A stretch of DNA of 64,000 nt, taken from assembly GCF_900116065.1 (NCBI RefSeq), contig NZ_FOZV01000004.1:124001-188000 (forward strand). Direction: 5' to 3'. The stretch's first letter is position 1; each line of letters opens with the position of its first letter. The notes beneath the pieces are model-generated. The model made no database searches. It was not told the DNA's origin and saw only the letters and a list, made by a program, of their open reading frames with translations. This DNA is from Brevundimonas viscosa (GTDB taxonomy: Bacteria > Pseudomonadota > Alphaproteobacteria > Caulobacterales > Caulobacteraceae). A program made the position numbers and the translations under genes. Positions 16,252 to 24,586 of this stretch are shown in pieces.

Positions 16252-16707
16252 ATGGCCGAGTCACCCGATCTGAGGGTCATGATCGTCGAGGATCAGGCGC
16301 TGCTGGCCATGGAGCTCGAACTGGTGCTCGCCGATTGCGGCTGCGACGTCGTTGGCTGCGCCATGGACCGGGACGGGGCTTTCGCCATCGCCGATCGGGA
16401 GAGCCCCGAAATGGCCCTCGTCGATGTGAACCTGCTGGACGGCATGACCGGGCCCCAGGTCGCCCAGAGGCTGGTCGCGGATCACGGAACCGCGGTGATC
16501 TTCCTGACGGCGAACCCCGAACAGATCCCCGAGGGATTCTCCGGTGCGCTCGGCGCCGTCTCCAAGCCGTTCGACGAGCAGACCATCCGGGCCGTGGTTG
16601 CTTTCGCCCGGCAGTTCATACTGCACCGCACCGTCGGGGAGATGCCGCGCCGCTTCCGGCTGGCCCCGTGGCTGTCAACGCCGCCGGAGGACATCGCGCC
16701 GCACTGA
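16252..16707 (+). CDS. Single-domain response regulator (receiver)
   Basis: The 151-residue protein is a receiver domain with a short tail and no output domain. MIVEDQALLAMEL carries the acidic pocket, LVDVNLLDG holds the phospho-acceptor Asp58, FLTANPEQ has the switch Thr, and VSKPFDEQ the conserved Lys. The last 25 residues are Arg/Pro-rich. It is divergent from the His-less kinase-like gene, with 128 bases between the two starts, so a shared regulatory region and functional partnership are likely. Related single-domain regulators act as phosphate sinks or partner-switch inputs. Confidence 0.9.
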   Translation: MAESPDLRVMIVEDQALLAMELELVLADCGCDVVGCAMDRDGAFAIADRESPEMALVDVNLLDGMTGPQVAQRLVADHGTAVIFLTANPEQIPEGFSGALGAVSKPFDEQTIRAVVAFARQFILHRTVGEMPRRFRLAPWLSTPPEDIAPH

Positions 16708-16735
16708 TCAGGTCGGCCTCCGGAGCCGCCCCCTT

Positions 16736-17293
16736 TCAGGCCAGGCCGCCGGAGAGGTCGAGCCCCGGGGTCGTCGGGTCGGCCCCGTCCGGCGCCAGGT
16801 CGAGCTGGAGCAGCGTCACGTCCAGCCAGCGATCGAACTTCCAGCCGACCTGCCGATAGACCCCCGCGGGGGCGAAGCCGAGCGACCGATGCAGGGCGAT
16901 CGAGGCGGCGCTGGAGGCGCTGTCGCTGACCGCGGCGATGAGATGGCGCAGGCCCACCGCCCGTACGCCGTCGATCAGGCCTTCGAGCAGCGTCCGGCCC
17001 ACCCCGCGGCCGCGCGCGGCGGGTTCGACATAGATCGACACCTCGACGCCGTACCGGTAGGCCGGGCGCGGTCGGAAGGGCGAGGCGTAGGCGTAGCCGG
17101 CGAACCGACCGTCGAGCTCGGCGACCAGCCACGGCAGACCGACGGCCTCCACCGCCGCGAGCCGGCGCCCCATCTCCGCCGCGCCGGGCGGCGTCAGCTC
17201 GAATGTGGCCGTGCCGCCCTCGACCTCTCGTCCGTAGAGCGTCGCGATGGCCTCTAGGTCATCCAGCCGGGCGGGACGCAGGGCGAGGCTCAT
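16736..17293 (-). CDS. GNAT N-acetyltransferase, phosphinothricin-acetyltransferase-like
   Basis: The 185-residue protein has a full GNAT fold. LRPARLDDLEAIATLYGREV is the opening, GTATFEL matches the phosphinothricin acetyltransferase subgroup, GYAYASPFRPRPAYRYGVEV follows, and EPAARGRGVGRTLLEGL is the acetyl-CoA pyrophosphate loop. VYRQVGWKFDRWLDV near the end is also typical of that subgroup, which acetylates phosphinothricin, methionine sulfoximine or similar amino acids. The true substrate is unknown. It converges with the response-regulator gene. Confidence 0.88.
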   Translation of the reverse strand: MSLALRPARLDDLEAIATLYGREVEGGTATFELTPPGAAEMGRRLAAVEAVGLPWLVAELDGRFAGYAYASPFRPRPAYRYGVEVSIYVEPAARGRGVGRTLLEGLIDGVRAVGLRHLIAAVSDSASSAASIALHRSLGFAPAGVYRQVGWKFDRWLDVTLLQLDLAPDGADPTTPGLDLSGGLA

Positions 17294-17376
17294 GCGCGGG
17301 GTCCTTCGTCAGCGGTCGTCACTGGTGAGTCCACCCAGCATTGCTATGCTTGGTTGATGGGGAGAAGGGGAAAGTC

Positions 17377-17844
17377 ATGAAGGCACTGTTCGTCGTCTCG
17401 CTGGCCGTCTCGGTCGCCGCCGCACCGGTCGCATGGGCCCAGGCCAAGCCGGCCCCCAGGACTGAGGCCGTCAACGGAGGCAACGCGCGGCCCACTGTCG
17501 AGCTGCGCGTCTGCAACGACAGCGGGCGAAACGCCAAGGTCGCGGTCTCCTACGTCGAGGTCGGCGCCAGCCAGTTCATCAACCGCGGCTGGTACGACGT
17601 CCCCGACGGGGCCTGTTCGAACCTGGTCGCCACCGACAACGCCAACTTCTACTTCTACGCCGATGCGACGGACGGTTCGGGCCGCCGGTGGCAGGGCAAC
17701 CACAGCCTCTGCGTGGAGTACCCCGGGCCCTACGCCTTCCACTCGGACGGCTCCACCGAGTGCAAGTCGTGGCAGGAGCTGCGGAACTTCGTTCCGGCCT
17801 CGGCCACCGAGCCGGGGGCCTACACCTGGACGCTCGCCCCCTAG
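17377..17844 (+). CDS. Secreted DUF1036 family protein
   Basis: The 155-residue product has a signal peptide (MKALFVVSLAVSVAAAPVAWAQA). The mature domain matches DUF1036: ELRVCNDSGRNAKVAVSYVE, then SQFINRGWYDVPDGAC, an aromatic FYFYADATDG block and a second Cys pair around HSLCVEYPGPYAF. Family members are small exported proteins of unknown function with conserved disulfides. The ATG at 17377 is preceded by GGAGAAGGGG, which decides the start against a longer reading from 17341. Confidence 0.88.
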   Translation: MKALFVVSLAVSVAAAPVAWAQAKPAPRTEAVNGGNARPTVELRVCNDSGRNAKVAVSYVEVGASQFINRGWYDVPDGACSNLVATDNANFYFYADATDGSGRRWQGNHSLCVEYPGPYAFHSDGSTECKSWQELRNFVPASATEPGAYTWTLAP

Positions 17845-17859
17845 CCGGCTGGGAGCGGG

Positions 17860-20040
17860 TCAGACCCGCTCCCAGCCCTTCTCCACCGCCCAGATCGCGA
17901 AGGCGTAGTCGTGGGCGACCTCCTTCAGGTAGTCGAAGCGGCCCGAGGCGCCGCCGTGGCCGGCCTCCATGTTGATCTTCAGCAGCACCGGCTTGTCCGA
18001 GGTGGTCGCGGGCCTGAGCCGCGCCACCCACTTCTCCGGCTCCCAGTAGGTCACCCGCGGGTCCGACAGGCCGCCCGTGGCCAGCACCGCCGGATAGGCC
18101 TTCGGCCCCACCTGGTCGTAGGGGCTGTAGGAGAACATGTAGTCGTAGGCCGCGGGGTCCTCGATCGGATTGCCCCACTCCGGCCACTCCGGCGGCGTCA
18201 GCGGCAGCGAGGTGTCGCTCATCGTGTTGATGACGTCGACGAAGGGCACCTGGCCGATCACCCCGGCCCACAGGTCGGGCCGCATGTTGGTGACCGCCCC
18301 AATCAGCAGGCCGCCGGCCGAGCCGCCCTGGGCGACGATGTTCCCGGCGCGGGCGTAGTTGCGATCGATCAGGTGCTCGGCGGCGGCGATGAAGTCGGTG
18401 AAGGTGTTCTTCTTGGTCATCCGCCGCGCCGACAGGAACCAGTTCCAGCCCTTGTCCGAGCCGCCGCGGATGTGGGCGATGGCGTAGATCCAGCCGCGGT
18501 CGACCAGCGACAGCCGGTTGGTCGAGAAGCTGGCCGGCATGGGGATGCCGTAGGAGCCGTAGCCGTAGAGCAGCAGGGGCGCCGAGCCGTCCACCGGGGT
18601 CGACTTGCGGCGCACCAGCGTCACCGGCACCAGCTCCCCGTCCGCCGCCGCCGCGTTCAGTCGCTCGACGACATAGTCCTCGGGATTGTGGCCCGACGGA
18701 ATCTCCTGGACCTTGCGCAGGGTCCGCTCGCGGGTCGCCAGGTCGTAGTCGTAGGTCGAGGTCGGGGTCGACGGCGAGTTGTAGCCGTAGCGCATGACCG
18801 TGGTGTCGAACTCCGAGGCGCCGCCCAGCGACAGGGCGTAGGCGGGCTCGTCCACGCCGATTTCGTGCTCGGCGCCAGCGCGGTCGCGAATGACGATCTT
18901 CGTGTTGGCGTCGGCGCGCTCCTGCCGGCCAAGGAAGTCCTTCACCAGGGCCATGCCCTCGATGAACCGCCCCGGCGTGTGCGGAACCAGGTCCTTCCAG
19001 TTCGCCCTGGCCGGAGCCCCGGTCGGAGCCTCGACGATCTTGAAGTCGATCGCGTCGTCCGCGTTGGTGCGGATCACCCAGCGGTCGCCCCAGTGGTCGG
19101 CGTCGTAGCGGCGGGCGGTCACCCGCGGCTCCAGCACGCGCGGCGTCCCGGAGAGATCATCGGCCGGCAGGTACCGAACCTCCGAGGTCTCCTGGTTCTC
19201 GATCGAGATCACCACGAAGCGGTCATCGGCCGTGCGGCCGACGCCGATGAACATGCCCTCGTCCTCCTCCTCGTAGACGAGGCTGGTCTCGCCGCCGCGC
19301 GCGGGGCGGCGGAAGATCTTGTCCGGGCGGCCGTTGTCGTTGCGATTGGTCCAGAAGACCCACTGGCTGTCAGGCGAGAAGGTGAAGTTGCCGTTGGCCG
19401 ACTGGATCGGGTCGGGCAGCACCTCGCCGGTGGCCAGGTCCTTGACGTAGATCTGGTGCACCTCCGAGCCCTGGGCGTCCTCGGCGTAGGCGAACAGGCT
19501 GTGGTCAGGGCTGTGTTCGGCGCTCGAGACCTCGGAATAGGCCTTGCCGGCGGCGAGGGCGTTGGCGTCCAGCAGCACGACCTCGCCGTCCTCCCGGTCG
19601 CGCGGGCGGCGGCAGAACAGGGGATGCTGATCACCCGTGCGATAGCGGGTGTAGTAGGCCCACGGGCCGTCCGGGGCGGGGACCGAGCTGTCGTCCTCCT
19701 TGATGCGCCCCTTCATCTCCTCGAACATCGTCGCCTGCAGCGGCACGGTCGAGGCCATCATCGCCTCGCGGTAGGCGTTCTCGGCGGTCAGGTGCTCCTT
19801 GACGTCGGCCTTGATCAGGCTCGGGTCCCGCAGCACCGCCTGCCAGTTGTCGTCCTTCATCCACTGGTACTCGTCGACGCGGGTGCGGCCGAGTTGCTCG
19901 ATGGTGACGGGAATCTTCTTGGCGACGGGCGGGACGGGACGGCCCTGGGACATCGAGGCTCCGGAAGCTTGCACGGTGGAGGGGAGGGCGGAGGCCGCGA
20001 GCGCGGCGGAGGCGGTGGCGAGCAGGTCGCGGCGATTCAT
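17860..20040 (-). CDS. S9 family oligopeptidase B-like peptidase, exported
   Basis: The 726-residue protein opens with MNRRDLLATASAALAASALP, a twin-arginine-like signal, so it may leave the cytoplasm folded through Tat. A seven-bladed propeller (about 60-430) precedes the alpha/beta hydrolase domain. The triad is visible: Ser in AQGGSAGGLL, Asp near GGLSDPRV and His in EAGHGGASGRF. Oligopeptidase B cleaves peptides after basic residues. The acidic residues that set specificity cannot be assigned by eye. It converges with the DUF1036 gene. Confidence 0.92.
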   Translation of the reverse strand: MNRRDLLATASAALAASALPSTVQASGASMSQGRPVPPVAKKIPVTIEQLGRTRVDEYQWMKDDNWQAVLRDPSLIKADVKEHLTAENAYREAMMASTVPLQATMFEEMKGRIKEDDSSVPAPDGPWAYYTRYRTGDQHPLFCRRPRDREDGEVVLLDANALAAGKAYSEVSSAEHSPDHSLFAYAEDAQGSEVHQIYVKDLATGEVLPDPIQSANGNFTFSPDSQWVFWTNRNDNGRPDKIFRRPARGGETSLVYEEEDEGMFIGVGRTADDRFVVISIENQETSEVRYLPADDLSGTPRVLEPRVTARRYDADHWGDRWVIRTNADDAIDFKIVEAPTGAPARANWKDLVPHTPGRFIEGMALVKDFLGRQERADANTKIVIRDRAGAEHEIGVDEPAYALSLGGASEFDTTVMRYGYNSPSTPTSTYDYDLATRERTLRKVQEIPSGHNPEDYVVERLNAAAADGELVPVTLVRRKSTPVDGSAPLLLYGYGSYGIPMPASFSTNRLSLVDRGWIYAIAHIRGGSDKGWNWFLSARRMTKKNTFTDFIAAAEHLIDRNYARAGNIVAQGGSAGGLLIGAVTNMRPDLWAGVIGQVPFVDVINTMSDTSLPLTPPEWPEWGNPIEDPAAYDYMFSYSPYDQVGPKAYPAVLATGGLSDPRVTYWEPEKWVARLRPATTSDKPVLLKINMEAGHGGASGRFDYLKEVAHDYAFAIWAVEKGWERV

Positions 20041-20118
20041 GTGGCGGGTCCCCGAAATGACGGCGGACCTTGTGCGCGGCGAGCCCCCGCCGTCAAATGA
20101 ACAAAGCGCCGCGTTCCC

Positions 20119-20937
20119 ATGAGCCCGATGTTCGACCTGCCTGTCCCGCCGCCGCCGATCGCCGAGGCCGTCGAGGCCCGCCCCGCCTGGGACCTGACGC
20201 TGGGGCTGATCTCGGCCACGGTGCAGATCGACCAGCCGCTGGCCGACGGAGCCAATCGTCGGGTCGGCGCCGCCTTCCTTGTCGACGCGCCGGGCCCCGA
20301 CGGCCTGCCGCGCACGGTGATGGTCACCGCCGCCCACGTGCTGGACGGCATGCCGGCGTCCGAGGCGCGGATCGGCTGGCGGACGCGGGCGACCGACGGC
20401 GGCTGGCGCTTCGCGCCCGAGCCGCTGCGCATCCGCGACGAGGACGGCGCTCCGCGCTGGACCCGCCACCCCGAGCGCGACGTCGCCGTCATGGCGGTGT
20501 CGGCGCCGCCGGAGTTCGCCCGCGCCGCCCTTCCGCTGGGCTGGCTGGCCGGGGCGGAGACGCTGGACGCCTGGCAGGTCGGTCCCGGCGACGAGCTGAT
20601 GACGCTGGGCTACCCGCATGGCTACGCCGCCAACAAGGTCGGCTTCCCGATCCTGCGCACCGGCCGCGTCGCCTCATGGCCGCTCACCCCGATCGGGGAG
20701 TTTCCGACCTTCCTGCTCGACTTCGCGGTCTTCCCCGGCAACTCCGGCGGCCCGGTATTCTGGACCCCGGCGGCGCGCAAGCTGCCGGGCACGGTGCAGC
20801 CGGAGCATCCCTTCGTCGCCGGGGTGCTGGTTCAGTCGATGCAGGTCGGCGGTCGCGACGTCGGCATCGGCATCGTGGCCCACGCGGACTACATCCGCGA
20901 GGCCATCGCCCTGATGGACGCGGCGGCCGGGCCCTAG
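20119..20937 (+). CDS. Trypsin-like serine peptidase domain protein
   Basis: The 272-residue protein has a chymotrypsin-fold triad: His in VMVTAAHVLDG, Asp in HPERDVAVMAV and Ser in FPGNSGGPVFW. The first 30 residues are Pro-rich without a clear signal peptide, so the protein is probably cytoplasmic or processed unusually. It resembles Trypsin_2/DegP-like protease domains without a PDZ domain. It is divergent from the oligopeptidase B-like gene and its stop overlaps the convergent acyl-CoA dehydrogenase by four bases. The substrate is unknown. Confidence 0.87.
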   Translation: MSPMFDLPVPPPPIAEAVEARPAWDLTLGLISATVQIDQPLADGANRRVGAAFLVDAPGPDGLPRTVMVTAAHVLDGMPASEARIGWRTRATDGGWRFAPEPLRIRDEDGAPRWTRHPERDVAVMAVSAPPEFARAALPLGWLAGAETLDAWQVGPGDELMTLGYPHGYAANKVGFPILRTGRVASWPLTPIGEFPTFLLDFAVFPGNSGGPVFWTPAARKLPGTVQPEHPFVAGVLVQSMQVGGRDVGIGIVAHADYIREAIALMDAAAGP

Positions 20938-22715
20938 CCGGCCAGCACTTCCACGGTCATCCGCTCCAGCAGGGCGCCGCCCTGGCCGACCGCGGCCAAG
21001 CGGCTGGAGACATGGCCCAGCACATTGGCGGCGTAGACCTCGTAGAGCGCGATCTTGCCCTCTAGCCAGCCGGGATCGCCCTGGCCGGCGTCCAGTTCGG
21101 CTCGCGCCCAGAGCGCGCCGCGCGCCAGCATCCAGCCGCCCGCCACGTCGCCGACCAGCTTCAGATAGGCGTCGGCCGCCGCCAGTACGTCCGCCGCGCG
21201 CGCCGGGTCGGCCTTGGCGTCCAGCAGCCACAGGGTGGCGTCCTCGACCGCCTCAATGGCGTTGGCCATCCGCTCCACCGGCTTGCCGACGTAGAGGCGC
21301 GGCAGCTCGGTCAGGGTCACCTTCATGTCGGCGATCAGGGCCCTGGCCGCCTCGCCTCCGTCCTGCGACAGCTTGCGGCCGACGAGGTCCATGGCCTGGA
21401 TGCCGTTGGTGCCCTCGTAGATCGGGGCGATCCGGGCGTCGCGGTAGTACTGGGCCGCGCCGGTCTCCTCGATGAAGCCCATGCCGCCGTGCACCTGCAC
21501 GCCCATGGAGGCCACCTCGACGCCGACGTCGGTCGACCAGGCCTTGGCGATGGGGGTGAACAGGTCCTCGCGGCCCTTCCAGAATTTCCGTTCGGTCTCG
21601 TCGGGGGCGTGGCGCGCCAGATCGGCCGCCACCCCGGTGGACAGGCAGATGGCGCGGGCGGCGGCGATCTTGGCCTTCATCACCGACAGCGTGCGGCGCA
21701 CGTCGGGATGATCGACGATCGGCGCGGCGGCCCCGGTCCACACCGAGCGGCCCTGCACCCGCTCTCGCGCATAGGCCAGCGCGTGCTGGAAGGCGCGCTC
21801 GGCGATCGCCACCCCTTCGACCCCCACCGCCAGCCGCGCGGCGTTCATCATGACGAACATGTGCGACAGGCCCTCGTTCGGTCGCCCGACCAGTTCGGCG
21901 GTCGCGCCCTCGTAGGCCATCACGCAGGTGGGCGAGCCATGGATGCCCAGCTTGTGCTCGACGCTGACCGGCCGGAAGGCGTTGCGCGCGCCGAGGCTCC
22001 CGTCCGGGCTCACCAGATATTTCGAGGCGAGGAACAGGCTGATGCCCTTCGGTCCCGGCGGGGCGTCGGGCAGGCGGGCCAGCACCATGTGGACGATATT
22101 GTCCGTCGCGTCGTGGTCGCCCCAGGTGATGAAGATCTTCTGGCCGGTGAGGCTGTAGCTCCCGTCGCTATTCGGCGTCGCCGTGGCCGTCAGCGCCCCG
22201 AGGTCCGACCCCGCCTGGGGCTCGGTCAGCACCATGGCCCCGGTCCACTCGCCGGAGACCAGTCTCGTGAGGTAGGTCGCCTTCTGGGCCTTGGTCCCGA
22301 ACGCCTCCAGCGCCTCGATCGCCGCCAGAGACAGCATCGGGCACAGGCCGAAGGCCATGTTGGCCGAGTGCACCGTCTCGTAGGCCGCCAGCTCCAGCGC
22401 CTTGGGCAGCTGCTGTCCGCCGGCGTGGGCCGGCGCCGAGAGGCCGGTCCAGCCGCCGGCCGCGAACTGACGGTAGGCGTCGGCGAATCCGGGCGCGGTG
22501 GCGACGTTTCCATCGACGCAGGTCGCGCCGTGCCGGTCGCCGACCCGGTTCAGCGGCTCCAGCACCTCCTCCGAGAACTGGCCCGCCGCCTCCAGCACCG
22601 CGCCCATCAGTTCGGCGTCGTAGTCCGGAAAGGCGCCGGTCGCCGCCAGCCGGTCGATCCCGGCCACGGCCTGCAGGGTGAAGGCGAGATCGCGGACGGG
22701 CGCGCGGTAGGTCAT
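20934..22715 (-). CDS. Acyl-CoA dehydrogenase (long DmdC-like subfamily)
   Basis: The 593-residue flavoprotein is longer than the usual 380-residue acyl-CoA dehydrogenases, as in the FadE/DmdC-like group with an extra C-terminal domain. Signatures are AMVLTEPQAGSDLGALT, QKIFITWGDHDATDN and a C-terminal GMGFIEETGAAQYYRDARI followed by PIYEGTNGIQAMDLVGRKL. It introduces a trans-2 double bond into acyl-CoA. Whether it uses fatty acyl or methylmercaptopropionyl substrates cannot be read from the sequence. No other beta-oxidation gene is adjacent. Confidence 0.92.
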   Translation of the reverse strand: MTYRAPVRDLAFTLQAVAGIDRLAATGAFPDYDAELMGAVLEAAGQFSEEVLEPLNRVGDRHGATCVDGNVATAPGFADAYRQFAAGGWTGLSAPAHAGGQQLPKALELAAYETVHSANMAFGLCPMLSLAAIEALEAFGTKAQKATYLTRLVSGEWTGAMVLTEPQAGSDLGALTATATPNSDGSYSLTGQKIFITWGDHDATDNIVHMVLARLPDAPPGPKGISLFLASKYLVSPDGSLGARNAFRPVSVEHKLGIHGSPTCVMAYEGATAELVGRPNEGLSHMFVMMNAARLAVGVEGVAIAERAFQHALAYARERVQGRSVWTGAAAPIVDHPDVRRTLSVMKAKIAAARAICLSTGVAADLARHAPDETERKFWKGREDLFTPIAKAWSTDVGVEVASMGVQVHGGMGFIEETGAAQYYRDARIAPIYEGTNGIQAMDLVGRKLSQDGGEAARALIADMKVTLTELPRLYVGKPVERMANAIEAVEDATLWLLDAKADPARAADVLAAADAYLKLVGDVAGGWMLARGALWARAELDAGQGDPGWLEGKIALYEVYAANVLGHVSSRLAAVGQGGALLERMTVEVLAG

Positions 22716-22835
22716 CGGTTCGGCTCGGCTTGTCGTGGAGCCCTTCCATGCCGCCTTGCCGCCGGGTCACGCAAGCGGCGGCTTGGCGGGGCGGCCGGAG
22801 TGGGCCAAGCTGCCGCATCCTTGGAGGAGGGACCC

Positions 22836-23387
22836 ATGGCCGAACCACGCAACCGCTACTCCACCATCTCGCTTGTGCTGCACTGGCTGATCGCCGCCCT
22901 GGTCGTGACCCAGCTGGGCCTGATCTGGGCCCATGAAGTGACCGAGGGATCGACGTCGCGCGAGTTCGTGAACATGCACAAGTCCGTCGGTCTCTCGATC
23001 CTGGTCCTGACGCTGGTGCGCCTCGGCTGGCGTGTCGCAAATCCGGCCATCCCGCTGCCGGCCGAAACACCTCGCTGGCAGAAGCTGGTCGCCCGCGGCA
23101 CCCACGTGCTGTTCTATGTCTTCCTCATCGCCATGCCGCTGGTCGGCTGGGCCGCCTCCTCGGCGGCAGGTCGCGACATCGTCTGGTTCGGCCTGTTCAA
23201 CTGGCCGCTGCTGCCGATCGGTGGCGGGCGCGAGACCGCCGGGTCGCTGATGGATCTGCACGAACTCGCCGGAAAGCTGCTGATCGCCCTCGTGGTCCTG
23301 CACGTGATCGGCGCGCTCAAGCACCACTTCATCGATCGCGACAACGTCCTCCACCGGATGATCCCGCTGATCCCGCGCCGACCCTGA
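22836..23387 (+). CDS. Cytochrome b561 family membrane protein
   Basis: The 183-residue protein has four predicted transmembrane helices. Likely heme-ligating histidines are in SLVLHWLIAAL, NMHKSVGLSILVL, GTHVLFYVFLIAMPL and LHELAGKLLIALVVLHVIG. It transfers electrons across the inner membrane, probably between quinol and a periplasmic partner. The ATG at 22836 follows a strong GGAGGAGG. It is divergent from the acyl-CoA dehydrogenase gene and may be co-transcribed with the Sua5-type gene downstream. Confidence 0.92.
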   Translation: MAEPRNRYSTISLVLHWLIAALVVTQLGLIWAHEVTEGSTSREFVNMHKSVGLSILVLTLVRLGWRVANPAIPLPAETPRWQKLVARGTHVLFYVFLIAMPLVGWAASSAAGRDIVWFGLFNWPLLPIGGGRETAGSLMDLHELAGKLLIALVVLHVIGALKHHFIDRDNVLHRMIPLIPRRP

Positions 23388-23451
23388 CGGCGGGGACTTG
23401 TCTGCCGGCGGCCGGGAGCGCATCACCGCCGCCTCAGCAGCGGAGCGGCCC

Positions 23452-24390
23452 ATGCCCGGCGGCGAAAACCAGCGCGGTGCGACCGACGCCCAGGCCGTCG
23501 AGGCGCTTGCCTGCGGCGGGCTGGTCATCCTGCCCACCGAGACGGTGTATGGCTTGGCCGCCGACGCCGCCGACGCGCAAGCGGTCGCGGCCATCTTTGA
23601 GGCCAAGGGCCGCCCGCGCTTCAACCCGCTGATCGCCCACGTGGCCGACGCCGCCCAAGCCGAGGCGATCGCCGTCTTCGACGCCCGCGCCCGCGCCCTC
23701 GCCGACGCCTTCTGGCCCGGCCCGCTGACGATCGTGGCGCCGGTGCGCGACCGTCTCGCCGTCTGCGACCTGGCCCGCGCCGGGCTGGACAGCGTCGCCG
23801 TCCGCGTGCCCGGCCACGTCCGCGCCCGCGCCGTCATCGCCGCCTTCGGCAGGCCGGTCGTCGCCCCCTCGGCCAACCGCTCCGGGCGCCCCAGCCCGAC
23901 CACCTTCGACGACGCCGTCGAGGAGACCGGCCATGCCGCCGCCGACGCCGTCGACGGCGGACCCTGCGCCGTGGGTGTGGAATCCACCGTCGTCTCGGTG
24001 CTGGACGGCCGGATCGCCCTGCTGCGCCCCGGCTCGGTCACCCGCGAGGAGATCGAGGCGGTGGTCGGCCCGCTCGACGAGGGCGGGGAGGGGCATCGAT
24101 CGCCGGGCCGCACGACCCTGCACTACGCCCCCGACGCTCCGGTCCGGATCAACGTCGACAGGGCCGGAGAGGGCGAGATCCTCCTCGGCTTCGGGCCCGG
24201 CGTCGGCGATCCTCGCTGGAGCCTCAGTCCCGACGGCGACCTCCGGGAGGCGGCCGCCAACCTGTTCCGGCGTTTGCGCGAGGCCGATCGTCAAAAGCCT
24301 GCCGCCATCGCCGTATCGCCCATCCCGGCGCACGGCCTCGGCGAGGCCATCAACGATCGGCTGAAGCGCGCGGCGGGCTTCGTCGGATAG
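23452..24390 (+). CDS. L-threonylcarbamoyladenylate synthase, Sua5 type
   Basis: The enzyme makes threonylcarbamoyl-AMP from Thr, bicarbonate and ATP for t6A37 in tRNA. The 312-residue length with a C-terminal Sua5 domain distinguishes it from short TsaC. Core motifs are GGLVILPTETVYGLAADA, KGRPRFNPLIAHV, FWPGPLTIV and VAPSANRSGRPSPT, then the linker LLRPGSVT and the SPGRTTLHYAP start of the Sua5 domain. The ATG at 23452 has GGAGCGG upstream and is preferred to a TTG at 23398. Confidence 0.93.
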   Translation: MPGGENQRGATDAQAVEALACGGLVILPTETVYGLAADAADAQAVAAIFEAKGRPRFNPLIAHVADAAQAEAIAVFDARARALADAFWPGPLTIVAPVRDRLAVCDLARAGLDSVAVRVPGHVRARAVIAAFGRPVVAPSANRSGRPSPTTFDDAVEETGHAAADAVDGGPCAVGVESTVVSVLDGRIALLRPGSVTREEIEAVVGPLDEGGEGHRSPGRTTLHYAPDAPVRINVDRAGEGEILLGFGPGVGDPRWSLSPDGDLREAAANLFRRLREADRQKPAAIAVSPIPAHGLGEAINDRLKRAAGFVG

Positions 24391-24403
24391 GCGCGGCCGC
24401 GGC

Positions 24404-24586
24404 TTACCGGCGTCGCGTGGCCAGCGCCCAGACGAGCGCCGCCAGGCTGACCGCCAGCAGGCCTGTCCCAAGCCGGTCCCAGACCCCGTCGTCGAGCAGG
24501 GCCCCGACCAGGCCGGCGAGGCTGAAGCCGCCGATGACCAAGGGGGCGCCGAAGACGGCGCGGAACGGCAGGTCCCTGCGGCTCAT
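24404..24586 (-). CDS. Small inner-membrane protein linked to the PepSY gene
   Basis: The 60-residue product has two hydrophobic helices (AVFGAPLVIGGFSLAGLVGA and LGTGLLAVSLAALVWALA) ending in a basic TRRR tail. Its ATG overlaps the stop of the PepSY-domain gene as ATGA, so it is co-translated with it. Similar small proteins occur beside PepSY reductase-like genes in iron-uptake loci of this group. No function is known. Confidence 0.7.
   Translation of the reverse strand: MSRRDLPFRAVFGAPLVIGGFSLAGLVGALLDDGVWDRLGTGLLAVSLAALVWALATRRR

Noticed and set aside
17911..20100. 729-residue frame antisense to the oligopeptidase B-like gene
   Set aside because: It mirrors the peptidase codons (Arg/Val/Gly rich), has no recognisable domain, and the opposite strand has a complete triad and signal peptide.
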